Positions 26,164 through 35,313 of a stretch of 51,771 nt of DNA are shown piece by piece (the first letter of the stretch is position 1; every line of letters begins with the position of its first letter). A model generated the notes under the pieces. It was not told where the DNA came from, did no database searches, and saw only the letters and a list, made by a program, of their open reading frames with translations. The translations under genes and the position numbers were made by a program. The stretch is from Caldilineales bacterium (GTDB lineage Bacteria > Chloroflexota > Anaerolineae > J102): the NCBI GenBank assembly GCA_024102915.1, contig JAGFJG010000130.1, forward strand, positions 1-51,771, written 5' to 3'.

Positions 26164-26196
26164 AGGTGCGACGCACTTGCCAAGTGCGTCGCACCT
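26164..26196. repeat. 33-bp near-perfect palindrome AGGTGCGACGCACTTG
   Basis: Two 16-bp arms (26164-26179 and 26181-26196) flank a single C. It follows the cytochrome stop by 11 bp and may act as a terminator stem, though no U-tract follows. Related GTGCGACTCA words occur in the hairpin at 44747. Confidence 0.75.
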
Positions 26197-26216
26197 GATT
26201 CCCCTAAAATTGCAGC

Positions 26217-26375
26217 AAGGATGTGGCCCAAGCCCTGGCCGACTTCGCCCGCGCAGCCTGAGACGAGACCGATCTGGATCGTCTGATGGCCGAATTAGCG
26301 GAAGTGGTCGAGGACACGTTACAGTCGGAGCGAGTCAGCATCTGGTTGCGCGACCCTATAGAGATGAAGGCATAG
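26217..26375 (+). pseudogene. Remnant of the kinase-less sensor-like family (C-terminal end, internal stop)
   Basis: Read in frame, 26217-26375 gives DVAQALADFARAA, a TGA at 26259-26261, then DETDLDRLMAELAEVVEDT and ERVSIWLRD before a TAG. This matches the C-terminus of the genes at 27384, 49510 and 50748 (for example VLADFARHARDETDLENLV). The rest of the gene is gone; the upstream boundary coincides with the palindrome at 26164-26196. Confidence 0.8.
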
Positions 26376-26376
26376 G

Positions 26377-27384
26377 ATGAATGCCAACCTGATCATCGCC
26401 ACAACCGGTAATGGCATTGCCCGCGCAGAAAGGCAGGGCGACGGAAGCTGGTTGGTCAGCCACCTTTTGGGCGGGCAAGATGTGCGTTGTCTTGCCGCCG
26501 ACCCGCTGAACAGGGAAGTGATTTATGCCGGGACACAGGGCGCAGGCGTGCAAAAATCGCTCGATGGCGGCGTCACCTGGGCCACGGCTGGGTTGGATAA
26601 GCAGATTGTCAAATCAATCGCTCCCAGCCCGCACACGCCCGGTCTGATCTATGCCGGAACCAAGCCACCTTATCTTTTCGTCTCCACCGACGACGGCGCA
26701 AACTGGCGGGAGATGGAGGGTTTTCGGAAAATTCGTTTTCGCCGCCTGTGGTTTTCGCCAGCCGAATCACCGGGCACGGCCTATGTGCAGGGGTTGGCGC
26801 TCTCGCCGTCCGACCCAAACGTGATATTGGCTGGGATCGAATTCGGGGCGGTGGTGCGCAGCGAGAACGGTGGTGAGACCTGGTCGGGTCATCGCAAGGG
26901 CGCGCTGCGCGATTGTCATTCGCTCATCTTCCATCATCATGACGGCGATTGGGCCTACGAAGGCGGCGGCGCCAACGTGGGCGTTGCATGCAGTCGGGAT
27001 GGCGGCAAACGCTGGCGACAACCCAGTGAGGGATTCGGCCATCGCTATGGTTGGGCGGTGGCAGCGGATGGGCTGGACCCGACCGTCTGGTATGTGTCCG
27101 CCGGTAACTTTGCCTGGAAGGGCGTGCCGCAGGTGCATATCGACGGCAAGGCCAACGCCTGGATCTGGCGCAAACGCGGTGACGCACCCTGGGAACGACT
27201 GGCGGGCGGCCTGCCGCAACCGCTCGACTATATGGCGTATTCCCTGCAAACCGATCCCGACGAAGGCGGGTATCTCTATGTCGGGCTGAGCAATGGGCAG
27301 GTGTGGTTTTCCGGCGACTATGGGGACAACTGGCAGCAGCTTCCGATTGAACTCGGTCGCGTTGGGCAGATGTTGGTGCTGTGA
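26377..27384 (+). CDS. BNR/sortilin-like beta-propeller protein
   Basis: A 335-residue protein without signal peptide. Repeats of the type S-x-D-G-G-x-T-W (SLDGGVTW, STDDGANW, SENGGETW, SRDGGKRW, SGDYGDNW) are the Asp-box turns of a BNR propeller, and each is preceded by a YAG-type strand such as VIYAGTQGAG. Similar propeller proteins include glycosyl hydrolases and binding modules, but the catalytic residues of sialidase are not evident here. A second protein of this type is at 45088-46203. Its stop overlaps the next start by one base (TGATG), coupling it to the kinase-less sensor-like gene. Confidence 0.85.
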   Translation: MNANLIIATTGNGIARAERQGDGSWLVSHLLGGQDVRCLAADPLNREVIYAGTQGAGVQKSLDGGVTWATAGLDKQIVKSIAPSPHTPGLIYAGTKPPYLFVSTDDGANWREMEGFRKIRFRRLWFSPAESPGTAYVQGLALSPSDPNVILAGIEFGAVVRSENGGETWSGHRKGALRDCHSLIFHHHDGDWAYEGGGANVGVACSRDGGKRWRQPSEGFGHRYGWAVAADGLDPTVWYVSAGNFAWKGVPQVHIDGKANAWIWRKRGDAPWERLAGGLPQPLDYMAYSLQTDPDEGGYLYVGLSNGQVWFSGDYGDNWQQLPIELGRVGQMLVL

Positions 27385-28817
27385 TGCCGACTCAGAAGTC
27401 GCGGGCGTCGCCGTGGGACTTGGCTATATTTGGCTTTGTCTGCCTGCTGATCCCAACCCTATTCATCACCCTGACGCTGCTCACGCCCAGCGATTGCGCC
27501 CGCCTGGCCGACGGCACAGAGACGTTCACGCCCATTGGCGTCGCCATATCCCCATACAATGAAAACTGCGGGGATTGGCGGGAGGGCGATATTGTGACGA
27601 CAGCGGCCGGACGCAGCATGGAATCATGGGCGCAGGACTTGTTTCGTACCGATGTGGACCGCCCGCAGTGGCAGTTTGGGCAACAGGTGGCCTACACCAT
27701 CGAACGTGATGGCCAACCACAACAACTGGCCTTGACGTTGGGGCGGCTGCCTGTGGCCGAGGTGCTGGCCGAACGTTGGGGCGCTTTACTTTTCGCACTT
27801 GTCTCCCAAATCGTCGCCCTGTTCGTACTGATCCAGCGACCCCATTATCCGGCGGCGCGGGCGCTGTTCATCTGGGCTTTTGCTGGCAGCCATATCTACG
27901 GCTGGGCCTTTTTCCTGCATGTCGATGACATCACCAACGCTCTGGGGTTCTGGTCGTTCCGGGCGGTCACACCCTTCCTGTGGCTGATCTATTTCCCGGC
28001 GGCGCTGCACGTGGCCCTCGTCTTTCCCAGGCCGCTGCCGGTCGTGAGCCGGTATCGCTGGCTGGTCCCACTTCTTTATCCGCTCTCCTTCGCCGGATTC
28101 CTGTTTTACATCGCCCTGGCCTGGCCGCGTTCGGCCAACATGCTTGTCTGGCTGAACACCTGGATCCCGGCGGAGGCGATCATGGCGGCCGTTTTTCTGC
28201 TGGCAACCATCATCGTGATCGTGATCCAGTATCGCTCGACGCGCACGGAAGAAGACCGGCTGCGTATGCGTTGGGCGGCTTTTGGCGCGACCACAGCGGG
28301 AGCACTGGGGCTGATATTCTGGAATTTCCTGCCCATGGTTCTGGGGCGCGATGTATTCTCGGCCAACGCCCAGGGCATCGTCATGTTGCTCTTCCCCCTG
28401 TCTTTGGCCGTGGCGATCTGGCGGCACCAGTTGTTCGACATCGACATCATCATCCGCAAGACGCTGGCGTACGGCTTCCTCACGGCGATCTTGACGGTCG
28501 TCTTCTTCGGTTTGGTCACTGTGCTGTCCTCGCTATTCGCATCCATTTCCGGCCAGCAATCAGCCCTGGCGTTGGTGCTTTCCACGTTGACTATCGCCGC
28601 CCTGTTCTCGCCCCTGCGCCATCGCATCCAAGATGTGATCGACCGCCGCTTTTATCGGAGCAAATACGATGCCGAACGGGTATTGGCGGCTTTTTCTCAG
28701 ACTGTGCGCAATGAAACCGACCTGGATACGCTACTGGCCGAGTTAGCCAGGGTGGTCGAGGAGACGATGCAGCCGGAGCGAGTACACATCTGGATGAAAC
28801 CGCCATCAAAACAATAG
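27384..28817 (+). CDS. Sensor-kinase-like membrane protein without kinase domain, with N-terminal PDZ-like part
   Basis: A 477-residue protein. After a first span, residues ~35-110 hold a periplasmic PDZ-like segment (GDIVTTAAGRSMESW then VAYTIERDGQPQQLALTLG). About nine spans follow, then the cytoplasmic-side block RHQLFDIDIIIRKTLAYG, SPLRHRIQDVIDRRFYRSKYDAERVL and the short end LARVVEETMQPERVHIWMKP. The block resembles the linker just before the GAF/HisKA part of some Chloroflexota sensor kinases, but the protein ends there; no HisKA or ATPase follows. The ATG at 27384 shares a base with the BNR stop. Function unknown, perhaps a sensory adaptor. Confidence 0.82.
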   Translation: MPTQKSRASPWDLAIFGFVCLLIPTLFITLTLLTPSDCARLADGTETFTPIGVAISPYNENCGDWREGDIVTTAAGRSMESWAQDLFRTDVDRPQWQFGQQVAYTIERDGQPQQLALTLGRLPVAEVLAERWGALLFALVSQIVALFVLIQRPHYPAARALFIWAFAGSHIYGWAFFLHVDDITNALGFWSFRAVTPFLWLIYFPAALHVALVFPRPLPVVSRYRWLVPLLYPLSFAGFLFYIALAWPRSANMLVWLNTWIPAEAIMAAVFLLATIIVIVIQYRSTRTEEDRLRMRWAAFGATTAGALGLIFWNFLPMVLGRDVFSANAQGIVMLLFPLSLAVAIWRHQLFDIDIIIRKTLAYGFLTAILTVVFFGLVTVLSSLFASISGQQSALALVLSTLTIAALFSPLRHRIQDVIDRRFYRSKYDAERVLAAFSQTVRNETDLDTLLAELARVVEETMQPERVHIWMKPPSKQ

Positions 28818-28991
28818 GTATCAAACCGTCTTGTCCATTGCGGAAAACACGGTGAGATGAGCCCATCTTTGCGTTCTGCACAGCGAATGTGAGCAATGGC
28901 ATATCCTGACCGACTTGCCTAATCTATGGCGCTGCGGTATCTTGCCGCCCGTAATTTGTCGTCACTCCATTGCCAGACAGGAGACTCTGCC

Positions 28992-30689
28992 ATGGGCATT
29001 GCCGCTGACTTCGCCATCATCATCGTCGCCGGTCTGATCGGGGGCGTGATCGCCCTGCAACTCAGGCAGCCGCTAATGCTGGGCTACATCCTGGCAGGCG
29101 TGATCGTGGGGCCTCTCACCACCGGCATCGTGGGGCTGGAGGAATTGCACAACATCGAATTGCTGGCCGAGATTGGGGTGGCATTGCTGCTCTTTGCTCT
29201 GGGCCTGGAATTCTCGTTCCGCGAATTGTTGCCGGTGCGCAATGTCGCGCTGATCGGCACGCCGATCCAGATGTTGCTCTCCATGCTATTGGGCGTGGGC
29301 ATTGGTCAGGCCTTTGGCTGGGAATGGACGACCTCGCTTTGGTTCGGCGGCATGATCTCCCTGTCCAGCACCATGGTCTTGTTGAAGACGCTGATGAGTC
29401 AGGGGCGCATGGGCACGCTTTCCAGCCGGGTGATGATCGGTATGCTGATCGTGCAGGATCTGGCGGTCGTACCGCTGATGATCATCCTGCCGGAAATCGG
29501 CGATCCCGCAACAGGTCTGCCCACCCTGGGCCTTGCCGCATTGAAGGGCATCCTTTTTTTGGCCGTGATGATCTTCGCAGGTACGCGCATCGTCCCCCTG
29601 CTGATGCGCCGCATTGTGGCCCGGCAATCGCGCGAATTGTTCTTGCTCACCATTACCGCCATCGGGTTGGGGGTTGGTTACGCCACTTATCTGGTGGGAC
29701 TTTCCTTCGCATTTGGCGCGTTCGTGGCCGGCATGGTACTGAGCGAGTCCGATTACGCGCATCAAGCGCTAAGTGACATCATCCCCTTGCGCGACATTTT
29801 TGGTCTGCTCTTTTTCGTCTCTGTGGGAATGCTGATCGATCCGGCTTACCTGGTTGACAACCTGGGCCTCGTCCTCGTGATTGTGGCAGCGGTAGGCGTG
29901 GGTAAGGCGCTGATTTTCGGCGGGGTGAGCAGGGCGTTCGGGTTTATGAATGTGGTGCCGCTGGCCGTGGCGCTGGGCCTGTTCCAGGTGGGCGAATTCT
30001 CATTTGTGCTGGCGCGCGTGGGTCTGAGCACAGGCTCGATTGGTGAAGGTCTTTATTCTCTGGTGTTGACCATCGCCGTGGTAACGATGTTCCTGACGCC
30101 CTTTGTTTCCGGCGCAACGACCCGCATCTATGCCCGGATACGCCAGCGCTCAAAACGGGAGCCGACTCAGACCATCAACTTGCCGCAAACGGGGTTGCAC
30201 AATCATGTGATCCTGGCGGGCGGAGGCCGGGTAGGCGCCCACGTGGCCGAAGTTCTTCATCGTCAGAACATGACCTTTGTGCTCGTGGAGATGGATTACC
30301 GGCGTGTGGAACGAGCCAAAGAAATGGGCTATCCGGTCGTCTATGGTGATGCAACCAACGAAGTGGTGTTGGAGGCTGCCAGCTTACAGGAGGCTTGCCT
30401 TGTGATCATCACGACCCCGGCCATTACCATCACCCGCACGATTGTCGATCAAGTGCGCAATCTGAATCCAGAAGTGCCTATTGTGGCGCGAGCAGAAGGC
30501 ATCGAGCAGATGCAAGTGCTGCATGACAAAGGCGTTTTTGAAATCGTGCAACCGGAGTTCGAGGCGGGGCTTGAAATCGCCCGGCAGGCTCTATTGCATC
30601 TTGGCCTATCGGCTGGCGCAGTCCAGGAATATGAAGACAAGATGCGGCGAGAACTGTATGCGCCGTTGTACGCGGGCGGCGCCGACTGA
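28992..30689 (+). CDS. Kef-type monovalent cation:proton antiporter with TrkA-N domain
   Basis: A 565-residue CPA2 antiporter. The start at 28992 follows CAGGAGACTCTGCC. About twelve spans (to residue ~380) are followed by a cytoplasmic Rossmann TrkA-N/RCK domain: [22 protein letters not shown] is the NAD-binding glycine motif, and [20 protein letters not shown] the second half. It probably exports K+ or Na+ in exchange for protons under nucleotide control. No KefF/KefG partner is nearby. The gene follows the kinase-less sensor-like gene after 174 bp. Confidence 0.94.
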   Translation: MGIAADFAIIIVAGLIGGVIALQLRQPLMLGYILAGVIVGPLTTGIVGLEELHNIELLAEIGVALLLFALGLEFSFRELLPVRNVALIGTPIQMLLSMLLGVGIGQAFGWEWTTSLWFGGMISLSSTMVLLKTLMSQGRMGTLSSRVMIGMLIVQDLAVVPLMIILPEIGDPATGLPTLGLAALKGILFLAVMIFAGTRIVPLLMRRIVARQSRELFLLTITAIGLGVGYATYLVGLSFAFGAFVAGMVLSESDYAHQALSDIIPLRDIFGLLFFVSVGMLIDPAYLVDNLGLVLVIVAAVGVGKALIFGGVSRAFGFMNVVPLAVALGLFQVGEFSFVLARVGLSTGSIGEGLYSLVLTIAVVTMFLTPFVSGATTRIYARIRQRSKREPTQTINLPQTGLHNHVILAGGGRVGAHVAEVLHRQNMTFVLVEMDYRRVERAKEMGYPVVYGDATNEVVLEAASLQEACLVIITTPAITITRTIVDQVRNLNPEVPIVARAEGIEQMQVLHDKGVFEIVQPEFEAGLEIARQALLHLGLSAGAVQEYEDKMRRELYAPLYAGGAD

Positions 30690-30768
30690 CCTGCAATCTG
30701 AGACGGATGGTGATTTGCCCTGCTGACAGGACTCATAGAATCGATGAAAATCGGCGATAACGCTGCCC

Positions 30769-30798
30769 GTAACGGTTTGGAGACGGTTGGGCGCTAAA
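30769..30798 (+). promoter_or_regulatory. Conserved 30-bp element, copy D
   Basis: CGTAACG, 7 bases, GACGGT, 7 bases, TAA, ending 39 bp before the start codon of the serine hydrolase. Same spacing as the other three copies. Confidence 0.7.
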
Positions 30799-30837
30799 GT
30801 AGAGCATAGTGCCGCACGTAAGTCGAGGCGTTCGTTC

Positions 30838-32760
30838 ATGAACCAAAGACAAAGATTCGTTTTCGCATTCTTCATCACGCTGCTTCCGATGATCACGCGC
30901 GGGGTCGATACGGCCTGGGCCAACCCGGCGCGCTTCCAGGCAGGGCCAACCGACCCGGTCGAGCTGGCAGACTGGCTAAACCTGCTGATCGAAGAGACGA
31001 TGGCGCAAAACCAAGTCCCCGGCGTCGTCTTCGTTTTGGTGCGTGATGGCGAGGTGTTGTACAGCGAGGGCTATGGCCTGGCCGATATCGAGTCGGGCAG
31101 GGCCATCGACCCGGAAAACGATGTATGGCGGGTGATGTCGATCTCCAAGCCGGTAACGGCGCTGGCCATCATGCGACTGGCCGAACAGGGCAGCCTCGAC
31201 CTGCACGCCGATGTCAACGATTACCTGCAAAGCATCCAACTCGACGAAAGCAAGGGCGTCGTCACCGCCGACAATCTCCTCACCCACACCGCCGGCCTGG
31301 ACTATGACCTGGACGATATCGGCGACGAGACGCGCAGCGCCGCCGACATGCTGCCGCTCGCCGGTTTCTTGCAGCAGAATCCGCCCGCGCAAGTACGCGC
31401 GCCCGGCCAGATTCCAATCTACAGCAACGCCGCTTTCGATGTGTTGGGCTTGATTGTGCAGGATATCAGCGGCCAACCTTTCGAAGCCTATATCGATGAG
31501 CACATTCTGTCGCCTTTGGACATGACCAGCAGCAGCTTCAGCCAGCCTTCGCCCGTGGCCGACCGGCTGGTCACATCGTACGAATTCGATGGCGAAAATC
31601 ACCAGCCTGCGCCCCCGCCCTTCTTCCATAACCCGCCTTCCCGTTCCCTCACCAGCAGCGCCCCTGACATAGCGAATCTCCTGATCGCCCTGCTCAATGG
31701 CGGAAAGCTGGGCGGCGCCCAAATCTTACAGCCGGAATCGGTGCGGACGATGCTCGGCACACGCTTCAGCGCCAGCCCGGACACAACCGGCTTCGGTTAT
31801 GGCTTCGACCAACAACCCATCGCACAGAGCAAAATGGTATGGAAGGACGGCGGCGGCAACGGCGTGCTCAGTCGCATCGTCCTCTATCCGGAGGAAAACC
31901 TGGGTTATTTCATCGCCCAAAATCTCGACGATGACTTTGACTTGATATGGCAAGTCACAAACGCCTTTGATGATCGCTATTTTCCCAAGGCAGAGCAGTC
32001 CGCTGATTCTGTCGCCATTTCGACCGACGAAATCGCAGCTATTACCGGCATCTATCGCGTGCCCTACTATGGCCGTGCCACCATCGCCAAGGCTGTGCGG
32101 CTGGGCTGGGACCCCTATCCTCAGGTGCAAGCCACTGACGATGGTCGTCTCCAGGTCATTTATAACCCTGATGCTGAACCCATCCGTTTGCAGCCGGTGG
32201 GGCCAATGCATTATCGGGATGAGGAAAACGGGTCGGATTACGTGTTCGTCACGGACGACGACGGCCGGGTGACGCACTACGCGGTGGGCACGTATGCGGC
32301 CGAGAAAGTGCCCTGGTACGACGTAGACAGCCGCCATCGGTTGGTGTTGTTCGGGTTCATGCTCATCTTTTTGATCGGTGCGCTGGCCTGGCCGGTCTCG
32401 GCGCTGTTGCGACGGTGGCAGGGCAGGCCAGGCGTTTCGGACGGGCGGGCGCGGCGGGCGCTCATTCTCCTGACCATTGTATCCGCGCTCAATCTCATCT
32501 TTCTGGTCGTGCTGTTCACGTACCTCAGCTTCGTCGATTATGATTTCACGGTCAGCCTGCCGCTGCACCTGGCGGCGCTGCTTGCCATTCCCTTCATCAC
32601 CGGGCTGCTGGCCCTGGTCCTGGCCGTCGTCAGCATCCAGCTCTGGCGCAGACATCTGTTCTCGTCCGCCGTTCGCCTTTTGTTCAGCATCTTCTCGGTC
32701 GTCGCTCTGCTCTTTATTCCCTGGCTGAATTTCTGGAACCTGCTAGGGTGGCGCTGGTAG
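30838..32760 (+). CDS. Serine beta-lactamase-like hydrolase with C-terminal membrane spans
   Basis: A 640-residue protein counted from MNQRQRFVFAFF. A signal sequence is followed by a class C beta-lactamase/esterase fold, with nucleophile Ser101 in SISK (101-104), the YSN motif at 195-197 and KDGGGNGVL as the likely third (KTG-like) motif. A beta domain with an AAITGIYR opening follows (residues ~395-505). The C-terminal ~130 residues carry four spans. The architecture is that of exported penicillin-binding-protein-like esterases or peptidases. It is preceded by the conserved 30-bp element D. Confidence 0.92.
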   Translation: MNQRQRFVFAFFITLLPMITRGVDTAWANPARFQAGPTDPVELADWLNLLIEETMAQNQVPGVVFVLVRDGEVLYSEGYGLADIESGRAIDPENDVWRVMSISKPVTALAIMRLAEQGSLDLHADVNDYLQSIQLDESKGVVTADNLLTHTAGLDYDLDDIGDETRSAADMLPLAGFLQQNPPAQVRAPGQIPIYSNAAFDVLGLIVQDISGQPFEAYIDEHILSPLDMTSSSFSQPSPVADRLVTSYEFDGENHQPAPPPFFHNPPSRSLTSSAPDIANLLIALLNGGKLGGAQILQPESVRTMLGTRFSASPDTTGFGYGFDQQPIAQSKMVWKDGGGNGVLSRIVLYPEENLGYFIAQNLDDDFDLIWQVTNAFDDRYFPKAEQSADSVAISTDEIAAITGIYRVPYYGRATIAKAVRLGWDPYPQVQATDDGRLQVIYNPDAEPIRLQPVGPMHYRDEENGSDYVFVTDDDGRVTHYAVGTYAAEKVPWYDVDSRHRLVLFGFMLIFLIGALAWPVSALLRRWQGRPGVSDGRARRALILLTIVSALNLIFLVVLFTYLSFVDYDFTVSLPLHLAALLAIPFITGLLALVLAVVSIQLWRRHLFSSAVRLLFSIFSVVALLFIPWLNFWNLLGWRW

Positions 32761-32770
32761 GTTCAGTTCA

Positions 32771-32796
32771 AAGTTCCAAGTTCCAAGTTCCAAGTT
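32771..32796. repeat. Tandem AAGTTCC repeat
   Basis: Three exact AAGTTCC units and a partial fourth in the 50-bp gap before the acetyltransferase gene. This is an iterated-word spacer of another sequence family. Confidence 0.8.
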
Positions 32797-32810
32797 GATA
32801 GGAGAATCCC

Positions 32811-33335
32811 ATGCTTTACGGCCCACGAGTCACGCTGCGGGCAATCAGTCCCGATGACCTGCCCCGACTGAATGCTTTCAACAACGACATCGAAGTGGAA
32901 CTGGCGGGCGGCGGCGACCCGCCCATGCCGCAATCCCTGACCCGACTCGAAGCTGAATTCAACGGCAGCACGGGCGGCGGGCGCGACGGCACATCTTTCG
33001 CCATCGAGGCGGACGGCCTGTTCATCGGTCAGTGCGCTCTATTCAATCTCGACGTCGTCGCCCGCCGGGCCGAGCTGGGCATCACCATCGGCGACAAGGA
33101 TTATTGGGGCCAGGGGTATGGCCGGGAGGCTGTGCAACTGCTGGTCGATTACGGCTTTCGCCACCACAACTTGCGCCGCATCTGGCTGGAGGTGCATGCC
33201 CGCAACCAACGCGCCTTCCGCGCTTATCTGGCCTGCGGCTTCGTGGAAGAGGGACGCCTTCGCAAGCATGTGTGGAGCGATGGCAGCTATGATGATCTCG
33301 TGATCATGGGCATTTTGCGAGACGACAAGCGCTAA
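32811..33335 (+). CDS. GNAT acetyltransferase (RimJ/RimL type)
   Basis: A 174-residue GNAT enzyme that probably acetylates an amino group on a protein N-terminus or small molecule using acetyl-CoA. Blocks: VTLRAISPDDLPRLNAF near the start, ELGITIGDKDYWGQGYGREAVQLLVDYGF (the CoA pyrophosphate loop GQGYGREA), NLRRIWLEVHARNQRAFRAYLACGF, and VEEGRLRKHVW. GGAGAATCCC precedes the ATG. It converges with the GEVED protein gene, with only four bases between stops. Confidence 0.94.
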   Translation: MLYGPRVTLRAISPDDLPRLNAFNNDIEVELAGGGDPPMPQSLTRLEAEFNGSTGGGRDGTSFAIEADGLFIGQCALFNLDVVARRAELGITIGDKDYWGQGYGREAVQLLVDYGFRHHNLRRIWLEVHARNQRAFRAYLACGFVEEGRLRKHVWSDGSYDDLVIMGILRDDKR

Positions 33336-33339
33336 TCCA

Positions 33340-34869
33340 TTAGTTATTTGGGCAGCCAATGGGGCCGACGCTTCCTTCCGGCAGACTGAGTATCTTGCCT
33401 ATCGTTTCGTGATTGACGTCCGTCAACTCGATGACAATACCTATCAGTTGTTCGAACGGATCGCCCTCGCCGGATAACGGGTCTATCAGGATTGCAAAGG
33501 ACGCTATCTGGCAGAGCGACAAAGGATTTGTGTCTGTGAAATAGGCAATCCCAATCAGCAGACCCTGACCATCCAATATCGGTTCAGCATTCCAGCCGCT
33601 TAAGGTCGATCCGCCGCCTAGCAAAGTCCAGTTTTTGTCCCAGACGACGGCTTGATCGAATAAAATCTCGAGGTCGTATATTTTGTCATCCAATGCCAGT
33701 CCATCCTCTTCGACGGCAACATCGATTTCGATGCTGACGGCGTTGGGCGGAATCGGGGCGGATCTCACCCGAAAGACCGAATTTACGCCTGCGGTGAAGG
33801 GTGAAGTGGTTGGCGTCGCCGTGGGGGTCGGCGATGGGGTCAAGGTGGCGGTCGGTGTGGTCGAAGGCGTGGGGCTGGGGGTGGCCGTCGCTGTCGGAGT
33901 GGCCGTCGGCGTAGCAGTGGGGGTTGGCGTAATGGTCAGTGTTGGCGATGGCGTCGGCGTGGCTGCCTGCGGGCACCATTTATAGTCTTCGGTCTCGCCA
34001 GCGCCCCATCCTCCCTCTTTGCCGCTGCCGTTGCGAAGCGCACCTGGCGCTTCGCTCACCGTGATTCGATACCACAGGCATTTTTCTTCTGTATTCATAT
34101 AAGGGATGACATTTGGCGCTTTGACGATGAAAACGCCGCCCCGGTCGAGATTAATTCCAGGAATGCGCGAGTTTTGCACGAACCACTCGTCAATGACGGG
34201 ACCATCCTCGGCGCAGCGCAGCCTGCCTTCATCATCACCCCATTGGCCGCTGCGATCCCAGTCGAACCAGATGTTGAGGAAAACGCTCTCCAAAAATGGG
34301 AAGTCCGCCGCTTCCGGTTGTACATTGACGACCAATTCGAGTTCGGTGGGTTCGCAATGCTGGAAATCAGGAGTGCCGACGACGCCGTCGTCATACTTGT
34401 CCCGGTCGGCGATATTGGCGGCGGGCTGAATGTTATTCTCGCCATCAAGGTCGGCTCCCTTCTCGGCATGCTCTTCTCCGCTGATGCCCTTGCCCAGGAA
34501 GAACAGAAGGATTTTCTGGCCCTGCGATGTCTTATTGTCATGTCTTGGCCCATTGTGAATGGAAGGCCCAGTCACATAACTGGTGGGAAAAAGCCCAAAT
34601 GTGCCGGGGTAAGCGAACATCGTCGGCGGATTCGGCGATGAACTGTCCGGCGCATCACCGAAATCGGTCGTGAGCGAAGGCAGTTTGAAACTCCGCCCCT
34701 GCAAGGGCATAAACAGAGCGCCAGGGTGGATGAGAGTGACAGATGCCTGTGGCATCGGCCTTGCCTGCGGCGATGAAGCCAGGCTAAGCCCGGCGATAAC
34801 GCTGAGCAGGACTATCGCCACGCCGATAGCCAGAATTGTGGCGATGGTGGTCGTTCGTTGCGTGCGCAT
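33340..34869 (-). CDS. Secreted GEVED-domain protein with Thr-Pro linker
   Basis: A 509-residue exported protein. The start at 34869 follows AGGAGAGAAAA; the longer frame has no ribosome site. A signal span (TIATILAIGVAIVLLSVIAG) is followed by DFGDAPDS, a Ca-type DxDGENN segment, two WFDWDRSGQW-like strands, and GAGETEDYKW, the closing GEVED-type signature. After a TPTPT-type linker of about 55 residues comes a C-terminal domain of about 150 residues (VNSVFRVRSAPIPPNAVSIEI onward) that is cohesin-like in its strand pattern, but I cannot confirm that. It is probably a surface or extracellular adhesive protein. Confidence 0.88.
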   Translation of the reverse strand: MRTQRTTTIATILAIGVAIVLLSVIAGLSLASSPQARPMPQASVTLIHPGALFMPLQGRSFKLPSLTTDFGDAPDSSSPNPPTMFAYPGTFGLFPTSYVTGPSIHNGPRHDNKTSQGQKILLFFLGKGISGEEHAEKGADLDGENNIQPAANIADRDKYDDGVVGTPDFQHCEPTELELVVNVQPEAADFPFLESVFLNIWFDWDRSGQWGDDEGRLRCAEDGPVIDEWFVQNSRIPGINLDRGGVFIVKAPNVIPYMNTEEKCLWYRITVSEAPGALRNGSGKEGGWGAGETEDYKWCPQAATPTPSPTLTITPTPTATPTATPTATATPSPTPSTTPTATLTPSPTPTATPTTSPFTAGVNSVFRVRSAPIPPNAVSIEIDVAVEEDGLALDDKIYDLEILFDQAVVWDKNWTLLGGGSTLSGWNAEPILDGQGLLIGIAYFTDTNPLSLCQIASFAILIDPLSGEGDPFEQLIGIVIELTDVNHETIGKILSLPEGSVGPIGCPNN

Positions 34870-35313
34870 TTTTCTCTCCTGTGGAATGCCGCGCCATTTC
34901 GTAGACGAGCCGAATTGCGCTTTGCAGGCACGCAGGCAGAGATGATTGACCTTTATGCCGGGTTTTCGCACCAACGGCTCAAGATTCCTACCTGGACAAT
35001 CGATCGCATGATCTCATTGACACCGATGTCGACTTGTTCGGATAGCGACCGACGCGCCGCCCAAAGGCAAACCTGTACGGAAGACCCACACGAATGATCT
35101 CAGGAATCATCGTGGTAATGATATGGCCCTTTTGGACCAGACCCTTGTGCGTCTTCGGTTTCGCGAGGTCGCCTTCCTTCTCTGGCTGGCGAAAGCCAAA
35201 GATGATGGACCCTATTACAGGCAGGGCCAAGAGCCTAGCAGAACCTGAAGAATCATGCAATCGACCTCGTGAGCAGGCTTTTGCGCAGTCCGTCAGTAAT
35301 CAGAAGGCAATGA
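34870..35313. other. Gene-free 444-bp stretch
   Basis: Between the leftward GEVED gene and the leftward regulator. Short frames on both strands exist, but none has a ribosome site or recognisable motifs. It should hold the promoter of the GEVED gene; I see no clear -35/-10 pair. Confidence 0.5.

Noticed and set aside
33683..33985. Rightward frame of Val-Gly repeats opposite the GEVED linker
   Set aside because: It is the antisense of a Thr-Pro linker; such repeats always give a VGVAVG shadow. The same holds for 22681-23088 and 38786-39058.
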